21,341 nucleotides of DNA, taken from positions 1 through 21,341 of the forward strand of contig NZ_CP115766.1 in NCBI RefSeq assembly GCF_027912675.1, written 5' to 3'. A program made the position numbers and the translations under genes. The notes beneath the pieces were generated by a model. It saw nothing but the letters and a program-made list of their open reading frames with translations, ran no database searches and was not told the origin of the DNA. This document shows, in pieces, positions 7,375-15,194 of the stretch (position 1 is its first letter; every line of letters begins with the position of its first letter). The stretch is from Paracoccus sp. SCSIO 75233 (lineage in GTDB: Bacteria; Pseudomonadota; Alphaproteobacteria; Rhodobacterales; Rhodobacteraceae).

Positions 7375-7667
7375 GAGGTTTTTGCGTCAGTCCAGCATGT
7401 GGAAAATCAAACACTTGGCGGCGAGCGTGTAATTGCCGCAAAAAGGGTCCTTTTTGCGGCAAAATGAGCTGGCCACAAACCTGCCAGAACCGCACCGGCT
7501 TTGCTGGGTAGTTCTGGCTTCGCTAAGTCACTGATCCTGCGTAACGTGGGGCAGGGGGGCAGAATCCACCGTTTTTGACACATCGCAAGGTTGAAGATTT
7601 CCATTTTCACGGAAGTGTTAACAAGAGACGAAAAGCCTCCCCGACGATACAATTGCTTAAGACTTTT
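7375..7667. other. Non-coding region upstream of resolvase with two inverted repeats (possible res site)
   Basis: There is no convincing gene in these 293 bp. TTGCCGCAAAAAGG (7433-7446) and CCTTTTTGCGGCAA (7449-7462) are a perfect 14-bp inverted repeat with a 2-base centre. GCCAGAAC (7483-7490) and GTTCTGGC (7511-7518) are a second perfect 8-bp inverted repeat. Resolvase target sites usually lie just upstream of the recombinase gene and contain two or three dyad subsites, which fits. The first hairpin is not followed by a T-run, so I do not read it as a terminator. Confidence 0.45.
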
Positions 7668-8006
7668 TCAGTCCGGGTCGCAATAAATCAGATACATCGC
7701 CTCGATCATCTGATGCACTCTCGCATCTGCGATCCGATAGTAAATCGTTTGCCGTTCGCGGCGGGTGCTCACCATTCCCGCTTCGCGCAATCGGGCAAGG
7801 TGCTGGCTAAGCGCCGATTGGCTCAATTCCAGCTGTGCCTGTAACGCGCCGACGGATTGCTCACCCTCAAGAAGATGACACAGAACCATCAACCTGTTGG
7901 CATTCGACAACAGCCCGAGCTGTTCCGCCATCTCACCGGCACGTTCCTGCAGAACCGGAAGGGGCGGACGGCTTTTTGTTATATTAGATTTGACTAATTT
8001 AGACAC
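7668..8006 (-). CDS. bigR: ArsR-family persulfide-sensing repressor (BigR/SqrR type)
   Basis: 112-residue ArsR/SmtB winged-helix repressor. The recognition helix region is ELSQSALSQHLARLREAGMV (about 60-79), followed by the wing TRRERQTIYYRI. Only two cysteines are present, Cys43 (LMVLCHLLEG) and Cys109 (LIYCDPD). Their spacing of 66 residues equals that of Cys41 and Cys107 in SqrR, the pair that forms a sulfur bridge on exposure to persulfide and releases DNA. Metal-binding ArsR motifs (CVC) are absent. The gene is divergent from the sulfur operon it should repress. It starts with GTG at 8006, with AAGG close upstream. An internal ATG at 7931 would also keep both cysteines, so the start is uncertain. 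Confidence 0.88.
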   Translation of the reverse strand: MSKLVKSNITKSRPPLPVLQERAGEMAEQLGLLSNANRLMVLCHLLEGEQSVGALQAQLELSQSALSQHLARLREAGMVSTRRERQTIYYRIADARVHQMIEAMYLIYCDPD

Positions 8007-8018
8007 GCCTTACATATA
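7983..8018. promoter_or_regulatory. Candidate repressor operator and sulfur-operon promoter
   Basis: ATTAG (7983-7987) and CTAAT (7994-7998) form an AT-rich inverted repeat with a 6-base centre. It overlaps TTGACT (7990-7995), a good -35 element for the rightward sulfur operon; weak -10 candidates lie at 8011-8018. A repressor bound here would block that promoter. The dyad falls within the first codons of the repressor gene if its GTG start is real, which is unusual. A second dyad, CAGTT/AACTG, lies at 8040-8051. Confidence 0.45.
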
Positions 8019-8068
8019 GCACCAGACTGAAGGAAAAACCAGTTCAAACTGTCTGAGGGAGGGCCGAT

Positions 8069-8518
8069 ATGGGACCCGTTGTCACAACTGAATTCACGCC
8101 TTGGCTGTCGCTCTTGGGTGGCGTGCTAATTGGGCTCAGCGCCGTCATGGTCATGGGCCTGTTCGGCAAGATCGCGGGCATCACCGGGATCACCAAGGGT
8201 CTGACCGGTCTGGCACCTGGTGCTGACGGTCCGAGCGACCGAGGGTGGCGGCTGGCGTTTCTGTCGGGGCTCATCACAGCTCCGGTCGTGGTCCTGTTCG
8301 CCACCGGCGCGTTTCCACAACAGACCGTGCCTGACAACCTGCCTGGCATGGCGCTCGCGGGACTACTTGTCGGCGCGGGTACTGCGTTGGGGTCGGGCTG
8401 TACATCGGGTCATGGCGTCTGTGGTCTGGCGCGCTTGTCACCGCGATCCCTGGTCGCCGTCGTCACCTTTTTAGGTGCCGCCGTTCTGACGACGACCCTG
8501 ATCCGTCACGCGATTTAA
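8069..8518 (+). CDS. YeeE/YedE family sulfur transporter, first half (PmpA-like)
   Basis: 149-residue inner-membrane protein with about four transmembrane segments. It belongs to the YeeE/YedE (TsuA-type) family, which moves thiosulfate or related sulfur species. The hallmark GSGCTSGHGVCG spans 109-120, with conserved Cys111 and Cys118 that in the family contact the sulfur substrate. It is a half-length version of the single-chain transporter and is followed at 10 bp by the matching second half, a pairing seen in BigR-controlled cassettes. GGGAGGG precedes the ATG. Direction and exact substrate (sulfide, polysulfide or thiosulfate) cannot be read from sequence. Confidence 0.88.
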   Translation: MGPVVTTEFTPWLSLLGGVLIGLSAVMVMGLFGKIAGITGITKGLTGLAPGADGPSDRGWRLAFLSGLITAPVVVLFATGAFPQQTVPDNLPGMALAGLLVGAGTALGSGCTSGHGVCGLARLSPRSLVAVVTFLGAAVLTTTLIRHAI

Positions 8519-8528
8519 GGAGCAGCTT

Positions 8529-8963
8529 ATGCGTATCTTTCTTGGCTTTATTGCCGGTTCAATCTTTGGCATCGGTTTGATCATCTCGGGCATGGCCGAT
8601 CCCGCCAAAGTTCTCAACTTTCTCGATATTTTCGGCGCTTGGGACCCCAGTCTCGCCTTCGTTATGGGCGGTGCGTCGGTAACAGCTTTTCTCGGCTATC
8701 GGTTGGTCTGGCGGCAGAGCGCACCAATCCTATCGTCAAGGTTCGATCTACCCGAGAACGGCGCGATCAACGCGCCGCTCCTGACTGGCGCCGCGATCTT
8801 CGGCATCGGTTGGGGGCTCGGCGGCTTCTGCCCCGGTCCGGCTTGGACCGCACTGCTCATCGGCGCGCCTGGCACGCTTATCTTTCTGCCCGCCATGCTG
8901 ATCGGCATCGTGCTGGGCCAGGCCGCTAAATCATTCTCCATCTTTACCGCGAAAGGAGCCTGA
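8529..8963 (+). CDS. YeeE/YedE-like sulfur transporter, second half (PmpB-like, DUF6691)
   Basis: 144-residue membrane protein, companion to the preceding gene. GMADPAKVLNFLD (21-33) and GWGLGGFCPGPAW (94-106) are the family signatures; Cys101 sits where the partner has its CxSGH motif. About four transmembrane segments are predicted by eye. AGGAG lies before the ATG. The two halves probably assemble into one channel-like transporter. The next gene starts only two bases after the stop, so expression is strongly coupled to the dioxygenase. Confidence 0.88.
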   Translation: MRIFLGFIAGSIFGIGLIISGMADPAKVLNFLDIFGAWDPSLAFVMGGASVTAFLGYRLVWRQSAPILSSRFDLPENGAINAPLLTGAAIFGIGWGLGGFCPGPAWTALLIGAPGTLIFLPAMLIGIVLGQAAKSFSIFTAKGA

Positions 8964-8965
8964 CC

Positions 8966-9886
8966 ATGTCAGAGACATCTCAGTTGGACAAAGCCATCGT
9001 GCGCCACTCGCCATCTACCGGAGCGAACAGTCCGGACGTCTGGGGTATCTACGAGCCCGACACGGGGTCGATCCAGTATATCTGCGCCGATCCCGCCACC
9101 AAGAAGGCCGCGCTTATCGATGTCGTCCTTAACTTCGACCCGGCCAGTTTTGCCACTGACACGCGCAGCATGGATCAGGTCCTGGACCTGGTCGAGGAAA
9201 ACGGTCTGAGTGTGGAATGGGTGCTGGACACCCATCCCCACGCGGATCACGCCATGGCGTCCGCCCGGCTCAAGGAGCAGGTCGGCGCGCCCAATGCCAT
9301 CGGCGAGAAGGTAGCAGAGATCGCTGAACTCTGGCGCGACATCTACAACACACCGGAAGCCTTCGACGTGGCGCGCGACTTCGACCGGCTGTTTGCCGAC
9401 GGCGACACGTTCAGACTGGGCAAACTGGACGTCCGCGTGATGCTCAGCACCGGCCATACGCTGGGCTCGATCAGCTATGTCTGTGGCGATGCGGCATTTG
9501 TGCACGACACGCTGATGCAGCCCGACAGCGGCACCGCACGCGCCGACTTTCCGGGCGGTAGCACCGAAGAGCTGTGGAACTCGATACAGGCGATCCTGTC
9601 CCTGCCCGGCGATACGCGGCTCTTCATCGGTCATGACTACGGTGCCGAAGGCCGGGACGAACCGGAGTGGGAAGCAACGGTCGACACACACAAATCCGAA
9701 AATGTCCACGTCAAGTCAGGCACCGATAAAGCAGACTACATCGCCGTGCGCGAAGACCGCGACGCGACCCTTGGTCTGCCCGACCGCATGCTGGCCGTAT
9801 TGCAGATCAACCTGCGCGGTGGGCGACTGCCGGACGCCGAGAGCGACGGGGCGCATTACCTGAAACTGCCCGTCAACAAATTCTGA
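8966..9886 (+). CDS. blh: Blh-type metallo-beta-lactamase fold persulfide dioxygenase
   Basis: 306-residue cytoplasmic enzyme of the ETHE1/Blh group, which oxidises glutathione persulfide to sulfite and glutathione using a mononuclear iron. The metal motif THPHADH has ligands His90, His92, Asp94 and His95. STGHTLGS provides the next histidine, VHDTLM a bridging aspartate region, and FIGHDYGAEGRDEP the C-terminal histidine and the GSH-binding style of the family. Unlike Blh proteins with an N-terminal DUF442 phosphatase-like domain, this one is the dioxygenase alone, and a rhodanese is encoded separately just downstream. AAAGGAG precedes the ATG. Substrate is assigned by family and neighbours. 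Confidence 0.88.
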   Translation: MSETSQLDKAIVRHSPSTGANSPDVWGIYEPDTGSIQYICADPATKKAALIDVVLNFDPASFATDTRSMDQVLDLVEENGLSVEWVLDTHPHADHAMASARLKEQVGAPNAIGEKVAEIAELWRDIYNTPEAFDVARDFDRLFADGDTFRLGKLDVRVMLSTGHTLGSISYVCGDAAFVHDTLMQPDSGTARADFPGGSTEELWNSIQAILSLPGDTRLFIGHDYGAEGRDEPEWEATVDTHKSENVHVKSGTDKADYIAVREDRDATLGLPDRMLAVLQINLRGGRLPDAESDGAHYLKLPVNKF

Positions 9887-9897
9887 AGGAGATACCA

Positions 9898-10284
9898 ATG
9901 ACCAAATCCATGAAAGACCTCGTGGCGGACGCCAAGACCCGTGTCGAATCCATCCGCCCTTCCGATGCGCAAGCCGCAACGGAAAGCGGCGATGTGATAC
10001 TTGACGTCCGCGAACCGTCCGAACTGGACAGCGATGGCACGGTCGACGGGGCGATCCATATCCCCCGCGGGCTTCTGGAATCCCAGGCCGATCCGGATAC
10101 TGGCAAAGGGCATGACGCCCTGGTGGCGATGCGCCATTCCGAAGGGTGCGTTCATGTCCTGTGTGCGTCGGGTGCCCGCGCGGCGCTTGCGGCCGATACG
10201 CTGAAGACAATGGGCTATAACGCCAAGGTCATCGACGGTGGTCTGGGCGGCTGGAAAGAGTCAGGGCTGCCTGTCCAGGCTTGA
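9898..10284 (+). CDS. Rhodanese-like sulfurtransferase
   Basis: 128-residue single-domain rhodanese. Motif DVREPSEL (36-43) opens the fold, and the active-site loop CASGAR begins at catalytic Cys89, which carries the persulfide; Cys84 lies nearby. The C-terminal VIDGGLGGWKESGLPV is typical. It likely passes sulfane sulfur between glutathione, thiosulfate and the dioxygenase encoded upstream, as rhodanese-dioxygenase pairs do. AAGGAG precedes the ATG, 11 bp after blh. Its stop overlaps the start of the SulP gene. Confidence 0.9.
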   Translation: MTKSMKDLVADAKTRVESIRPSDAQAATESGDVILDVREPSELDSDGTVDGAIHIPRGLLESQADPDTGKGHDALVAMRHSEGCVHVLCASGARAALAADTLKTMGYNAKVIDGGLGGWKESGLPVQA

Positions 10285-12041
10285 GAGACGTGCTCCACCT
10301 GACGCAGTATCTACCGGTTCTGGATTGGGGTCGCCGCTATGACCTCGACAAGCTGAGCGGCGATCTGGTCGCGGCGGTCATTGTGACGATCATGCTGATC
10401 CCGCAGTCGCTGGCCTATGCATTACTGGCAGGACTGCCTGCCGAAGCGGGGCTCTACGCCTCTATTCTGCCAATCGTGCTTTACGCGATCTTCGGCACCT
10501 CGCGCACACTGGCGGTTGGACCCGTGGCCGTGGTGTCGCTGATGACGGCGGCGGCTATCGGAAAGCTGGGCGATCAGGGCATCGACTACGTTACCGCGGC
10601 CCTGACGCTGGCCTTTCTGTCGGGTGTGTTTCTGCTGATCCTCGGCCTGTTCCGGCTGGGGTTCCTGGCGAACTTCCTGTCGCATCCGGTGATCGCCGGA
10701 TTCATCACCGCCAGCGGCATCCTGATCGCCACCAGCCAACTCAAACACATTCTGGGCGTCAAGGCCTCGGGCGATACCTTGATCGAAATGCTGCACGGGC
10801 TGTGGTCGCACCTGGGCGAGATCAACTGGATCACCGTCGTGTTGGGCGTGGCGGCGACGGCGTTCCTCTTCTGGGTACGCAGCGGGCTCAAACCGCTGCT
10901 GGTACGCTTGGGATTGGGCAAGACCTTGTCGGACATGGGGGCAAAGGCCGGGCCGGTCATCGCCGTCGTGGCGACGACCCTTGCGGTGTGGGCCTTCGGC
11001 CTTGCGGATCGCGGCGTCGATATCGTCGGGTCGGTTCCGCAATCCCTGCCGCCCTTGACCCTGCCGTCATTTCATCCGCAGGTCCTGACCGCGATGATCG
11101 GGCCTGCCATCCTGATCTCGGTCATCGGCTTCGTGGAGTCGATCTCGGTCGCGCAGACCCTTGCCGCCAAACGCCGCCAGCGCGTCGACCCGGATCAGGA
11201 ACTGATTGGCCTAGGCGCGGCAAACCTTGGCGCGTCCGTCACGGGCGGGTTTCCCGTCACCGGCGGGTTCTCGCGATCGGTGGTGAATTTCGACGCGGGC
11301 GCGCGCACCCCCGCTGCCGGGGCCTATACCGCCGTGGGATTGGCCATCGCCGCACTGATGCTGACGCCGCTCATATACTTCCTGCCCAAGGCGACTCTGG
11401 CAGCAACGATCATCGTCGCGGTCCTGAGCCTTGTCGATTTCTCGATCCTCAAACGCAGCTGGGTCTATTCCAAGGCCGATTTCGCCGCTGTCTCGGTGAC
11501 GATCCTGCTGACGCTTGCACTTGGTGTCGAGGTCGGCGTGTCGGCGGGTGTGGTGATCTCGATCTTCATCCACCTCTACAAATCTTCGCGCCCGCATATG
11601 GCGGTAGTCGGTCAGGTGCCGGGCACCGAACACTATCGAAACGTCGACCGCCATGACGTCACGCTGCATGACGGCATCCTGTCGGTGCGGGTCGACGAAA
11701 GCCTTTATTTCGCCAACGCCCGCAATCTCGAAGACCGCATCTACGACATGGTCGCCGAGCGGGAAGACCTGCGGCATGTGATCCTGATGTGCTCGGCAGT
11801 GAACGAGATCGACCTGAGTGCGCTTGAAAGCCTAGAGGCGATCAACACCCGGCTTGGCGCACGCGATATCACCTTCCACCTCAGCGAAGTGAAAGGGCCC
11901 GTGATGGACGCTCTGAAGACGACCCACTTCCTTAGCGATCTGACGGGCGAAATCTTCCTGACACAACACCGTGCCGTGCAAGCGCTTTGCAACGGTTCCG
12001 TGGATCAATTCTCACCGTCCAAAGATGGAGTATCCTTATGA
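10281..12041 (+). CDS. SulP family anion transporter with STAS domain
   Basis: 586-residue inner-membrane permease of the SLC26/SulP family. The signature region VTIMLIPQSLAYALLAGLPA opens a transmembrane part of about 430 residues, with the second hallmark VGPVAVVSLMTAAA. A cytoplasmic STAS domain follows (from about DGILSVRVDESLYFANARNL to the C terminus). In this operon it probably exports sulfite or sulfate made from persulfide, or imports sulfate; sequence does not decide. The start is TTG at 10281, overlapping the rhodanese TGA by 3 bases; GTG at 10290 is an equally plausible start. The stop overlaps the next ATG (ATGA). Confidence 0.88.
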   Translation: MRDVLHLTQYLPVLDWGRRYDLDKLSGDLVAAVIVTIMLIPQSLAYALLAGLPAEAGLYASILPIVLYAIFGTSRTLAVGPVAVVSLMTAAAIGKLGDQGIDYVTAALTLAFLSGVFLLILGLFRLGFLANFLSHPVIAGFITASGILIATSQLKHILGVKASGDTLIEMLHGLWSHLGEINWITVVLGVAATAFLFWVRSGLKPLLVRLGLGKTLSDMGAKAGPVIAVVATTLAVWAFGLADRGVDIVGSVPQSLPPLTLPSFHPQVLTAMIGPAILISVIGFVESISVAQTLAAKRRQRVDPDQELIGLGAANLGASVTGGFPVTGGFSRSVVNFDAGARTPAAGAYTAVGLAIAALMLTPLIYFLPKATLAATIIVAVLSLVDFSILKRSWVYSKADFAAVSVTILLTLALGVEVGVSAGVVISIFIHLYKSSRPHMAVVGQVPGTEHYRNVDRHDVTLHDGILSVRVDESLYFANARNLEDRIYDMVAEREDLRHVILMCSAVNEIDLSALESLEAINTRLGARDITFHLSEVKGPVMDALKTTHFLSDLTGEIFLTQHRAVQALCNGSVDQFSPSKDGVSL

Positions 12042-13525
12042 AACGCCGCCAGTTCCTCGCTCTCACAGCCGCCACGTTCGCCGCGCCCGCCGTGATGACC
12101 CGCCGGGCTTTCGCCGCGGAGCCCGGCGCGCCCCTGCCGATCCCGCAGGTCATGGAAGTCGGCCCCGGCGCAGGCAATACCCTGACCGCGATGAAAGGCA
12201 CCCGCGAATTCATTCCTGGATCAGCGTCCGACACGCTGGGTTACGAGCAGGATTTTCTGGGCCCGCTTCTGCGGTTTCAGCGCGGGCGCGCGGCAAGGAT
12301 CGACGTGATCAACCGAACCGATGATCCCATCACCGCCCATTGGCACGGCATGCACGTGCCCGGCCATCTCGACGGCGGGCCACAACTGGCCTTTGATCCC
12401 GGCGAGACGTGGTCGCCCGAGCTGCCGGTGGATCACCCCGCCGCTACGCTGTGGTATCATAGCCATGTCCACGGGCGCACCGCCGATCAGGTCTATCGCG
12501 GGCTGGCGGGCATGATCATCATCGACGATCCCGACGCAGACGATCTGCTGCCCCACGACTACGGTGTGAACGATTTCCCGCTGATCGTGCAGGACCGCAA
12601 TTTCGACCGCTCCGGCCGTATGACCTATGACCTTGGCATGATGGACATGATGCAGGGCTTTCGCGGCAATGAGGTGCTGGTCAACGGCGTGATCCGCCCC
12701 AAGCTTACGGTTTCCGCCGGGCTGGTGCGCCTGCGACTGCTCAATGCCTCGAACGCCCGGATGTACGATTTCAGCTTTACCGACGGACGGCGGTTCCATC
12801 AGGTTGCCAGCGATGGCGGGCTTCTGCCCGCGCCCGTCACCATGGATGGTCTGCGATTGGCCCCGGCAGAGCGGGCCGAGATCGTCGTGGATTTCTCGGA
12901 CAGGACCGGAGTCCGGTTGGTGTCGCGGGCGGTGAGCAGCGGTGGCATGATGGGTGGCGGCGGCATGATGGGAAATGGGGGAATGATGGGCGACGGGGAC
13001 AATGCGGCCCCGCTCGACGTCATGTCCTTCGATATCGGCGATACCGCCGCGACCGGACCCACGCGCCTGCCTGCCTCCCTGCCATCGGAACTGCCCGATC
13101 TCGGCGCTCCGGCCCGGACCCGCGAGTTCATGCTCAACGTGCATGCGGGATCGATGATGGGCAGCATGGTGAACAATCTGATCGGCCGGGACAGCCAGAT
13201 CATGGGCATCAACGGGCAGTCCTTCGACATGGGGCGCATCGACCTGTCCATTCCAATGGGCGAGACCGAGTTGTGGCGCATAAACGCGGACATGATGGTC
13301 CATCCGTTCCACGTTCATGGCGCATCGTTTCAGGTTCTGAAGATGGGCGGACGCGCCATCGATCCGGCGCGGATCGGCCTCAAGGACGTGGTTCATGTCG
13401 AAGGGATCACCGAAATCCTCATCCGTTTCGACAAACGCGCCGAAACAGAAGCACCGTTCATGTATCACTGCCATATTCTCGAACACGAGGATGCCGGGAT
13501 GATGGGTCAGTTTACGGTCGCATAG
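12038..13525 (+). CDS. Tat-exported multicopper oxidase (CueO/FtsP-like)
   Basis: 495-residue periplasmic oxidase. The N terminus MKRRQFLALTAATFAAPAVM is a twin-arginine signal, probably cleaved after AFAAE-like residues near 28. Copper ligands are complete: HWHG (101-104), HSHVHG (141-146), HPFHVHG in the C-terminal third, and the type 1 site HCHILEHEDAGM with Cys478 and axial Met488. A Met/Gly-rich loop with GGMM repeats (about residues 303-322) resembles the methionine-rich Cu(I)-binding insert of CueO. This suggests cuprous oxidase activity and copper tolerance. The start is set by the signal, GGAG upstream and the 4-base overlap with the SulP stop. Its place inside a persulfide operon is unusual. 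Confidence 0.9.
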   Translation: MKRRQFLALTAATFAAPAVMTRRAFAAEPGAPLPIPQVMEVGPGAGNTLTAMKGTREFIPGSASDTLGYEQDFLGPLLRFQRGRAARIDVINRTDDPITAHWHGMHVPGHLDGGPQLAFDPGETWSPELPVDHPAATLWYHSHVHGRTADQVYRGLAGMIIIDDPDADDLLPHDYGVNDFPLIVQDRNFDRSGRMTYDLGMMDMMQGFRGNEVLVNGVIRPKLTVSAGLVRLRLLNASNARMYDFSFTDGRRFHQVASDGGLLPAPVTMDGLRLAPAERAEIVVDFSDRTGVRLVSRAVSSGGMMGGGGMMGNGGMMGDGDNAAPLDVMSFDIGDTAATGPTRLPASLPSELPDLGAPARTREFMLNVHAGSMMGSMVNNLIGRDSQIMGINGQSFDMGRIDLSIPMGETELWRINADMMVHPFHVHGASFQVLKMGGRAIDPARIGLKDVVHVEGITEILIRFDKRAETEAPFMYHCHILEHEDAGMMGQFTVA

Positions 13526-13539
13526 GAGGGATCACGAGA

Positions 13540-14151
13540 ATGGAAGAGCGCGACCACTGGAACAGGGTCTATGCCGCAAAGTCTGAGGACACGGTATCGT
13601 GGTTCCAGAAGGACGCTCAGCCGAGTCTCGATCTGATCCTGACCTATCCGGCTGCTGCAGCGCGGGGTGTGGTCGATATCGGCGCGGGGGCGTCGCGGCT
13701 GGTAGACCGGTTGCTGGACAACCACGTCGAAGATGTGACGTTGCTGGACCTGTCGAACAGAAGTTTCGATGTGGTCCGGGGTCGTCTGATCGGTCGGGAC
13801 GTGCAGCCGACGTTTGTTGTTCAGGACGTCGCAGACTGGCAGCCCGCGCGCACATTCGGCATTTGGCACGACCGGGCGGCGTTTCATTTCCTGACCGACC
13901 GAGCATCGCAGGATGCGTATCTGTCAGTCCTGCAGTCCGCTACGGTCCCCGGTTCGATTGCTATCATTGCAACCTTCGCGGAAAACGGTCCCGAGCAGTG
14001 CAGTGGCCTTCCGGTGCAACGCTATTCCTCCGAGGCCCTTTCTGCCCGTATTGAGCCATCCTTTCGTCCATTGGAAACACGCAAGATTGACCATCTTACG
14101 CCCAACGGTGTGACACAGCCATTTCAGTATACGGTGCTGGAGGCAGTCTAA
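13540..14151 (+). CDS. Class I SAM-dependent methyltransferase
   Basis: 203-residue cytoplasmic methyltransferase. It begins MEERDHWNRVYAAKSEDTVSWFQ, a block typical of a small family often annotated simply as class I SAM methyltransferase. Motif I is VVDIGAGASRLVDRLL near residue 45, followed by VTLLDLSN for adenosyl ribose binding, and WHDRAAFHFL in the middle. The C-terminal TPNGVTQPFQYTVLE matches the family. Substrate is unknown. As last gene of the sulfur operon, thiol or sulfide methylation is a reasonable guess, but nothing in the sequence proves it. GGAGGG precedes the ATG by 10 bases, 14 bp after the oxidase stop. Confidence 0.8.
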   Translation: MEERDHWNRVYAAKSEDTVSWFQKDAQPSLDLILTYPAAAARGVVDIGAGASRLVDRLLDNHVEDVTLLDLSNRSFDVVRGRLIGRDVQPTFVVQDVADWQPARTFGIWHDRAAFHFLTDRASQDAYLSVLQSATVPGSIAIIATFAENGPEQCSGLPVQRYSSEALSARIEPSFRPLETRKIDHLTPNGVTQPFQYTVLEAV

Positions 14152-14253
14152 ATTGAGAGACACCATAAAATGCGATCTGACCCATCGGGTAGCCCTCGGG
14201 CCGTCCGCCGACAGGTCACCCTGAAACCGCCCACCACCTGGATCACACCGAAA

Positions 14254-14284
14254 CGCAAAAGGCCCCCGCCTGCTGACGGGAGCC
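14254..14284 (-). terminator. Rho-independent terminator of ardC
   Basis: Read on the minus strand, GGCTCCCG (14284-14277) pairs with CGGGGGCC (14268-14261), an 8-bp GC-rich stem with one G-T pair and an 8-base loop, directly followed by TTTTGCGTTT. It lies 26 bases past the ardC stop and is well placed for that gene. The T-run faces away from the sulfur operon, so it works poorly as that operon's terminator. Confidence 0.7.
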
Positions 14285-14309
14285 TCAATCATTGCGGCGG
14301 TGTGGGCTG

Positions 14310-15194
14310 TTACTCTGCGGCCATCCGGTCAGACTGCGCGGTGCGCTCCATGATGTAATCCACGGCCTTCTGCGCCTCGGACGCGGCCCGGAAAATCGCC
14401 CGGCTGTCTTCCTTCATCGCCTCAAGCCACCCTTCGACATAAGCGGCGCTCTGGTCGAATTCAGGCTCCACCCCGATCTGCGCGCAAAGCATGCAGTTGC
14501 CAATCTCCGCCACCAGCTCCTCGAACGCATAAGCCTTGCGGTCGTTGAACCTGCCCAAACGGTCCAGCCGCTTTGTTGCGCCTGTCCAATGGATTGTCTC
14601 ATGGGCCAAGGTACCAAAATACCCAGCCGCCCGATAGAACGTACCAATCGGCGGCATATGAATACGGTCGGTTTTGATGTTGTAGTAGGCGCGCGGTTCC
14701 TCGGTCACATCGATCTGTGCGCCGGTCGCGGCAAAAAATGCCTCCAACTCGGGATCGGCCACAGTGCCAAGATCACGGGGCGGATCAGGCAGGATGTAGA
14801 ATTCAGCGGGCAAGCCCTCGATCTGATCAGCGTTGAACACGCGGTAGGCCTTGGCATAGGGAATCTGGCGTTCCTCACCGTTCTCGTCCTCGCGCTCGAC
14901 GGTGCCGTATTTCACCACTGTTGCGGATTTCTCGCCCTTGCGGACATGGCCCCCAAGCTGTTTGGCCTGATTGAACGTCATCCAGCGGGCTGAGCTGTAA
15001 TCCTTTGCCATCGCTGTCGCCCAAAGCATCAGGATGTTGATGCCCCGATAGGCCTCGCCGTTGAACCGTTCCGGCAAGCTGACACCTCCTCCTCCGCCGG
15101 TCCACGGCTTGCGCCAGGGCGGCGTCCCCGCCTCGATCTGCGCGATAATCTGATTGGTGACATGGGAATAAACGTCAAACTTTTCTGCGGCCAT
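14310..15194 (-). CDS. ardC: ArdC-type antirestriction protein (zincin domain)
   Basis: 294-residue ArdC homologue. The N-terminal domain (about 1-140) with YSHVTNQIIAQIEAGTPPWR and GINILMLW is the single-strand DNA-binding ArdC N-terminal type. The C-terminal domain carries HETIH at 198-202, a zinc metallopeptidase HExxH motif, with FEELVAEIG (224-232) supplying the likely third ligand. ArdC protects incoming single-stranded plasmid DNA from restriction during conjugation. ATG 15194 is chosen for the GGAGGG before it and the conserved start of the family; the frame stays open upstream to 15536 but that part looks non-coding. It lies in the accessory block between the sulfur operon and the mob genes. 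Confidence 0.9.
   Translation of the reverse strand: MAAEKFDVYSHVTNQIIAQIEAGTPPWRKPWTGGGGGVSLPERFNGEAYRGINILMLWATAMAKDYSSARWMTFNQAKQLGGHVRKGEKSATVVKYGTVEREDENGEERQIPYAKAYRVFNADQIEGLPAEFYILPDPPRDLGTVADPELEAFFAATGAQIDVTEEPRAYYNIKTDRIHMPPIGTFYRAAGYFGTLAHETIHWTGATKRLDRLGRFNDRKAYAFEELVAEIGNCMLCAQIGVEPEFDQSAAYVEGWLEAMKEDSRAIFRAASEAQKAVDYIMERTAQSDRMAAE

Noticed and set aside
7433..7462. Perfect dyad read as a terminator
   Set aside because: The T-run lies inside the stem, and no run of T follows on either strand.
8969..9709. 246-codon minus-strand frame over blh
   Set aside because: It is antisense to the metallo-beta-lactamase fold gene with its intact HxHxDH motif, and the operon on the plus strand is continuous.
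12221..13486. 421-codon open frame on the minus strand
   Set aside because: It mirrors the multicopper oxidase gene; it is rich in His/Gln from antisense codons, has no ribosome site, and the plus-strand gene has all copper motifs.
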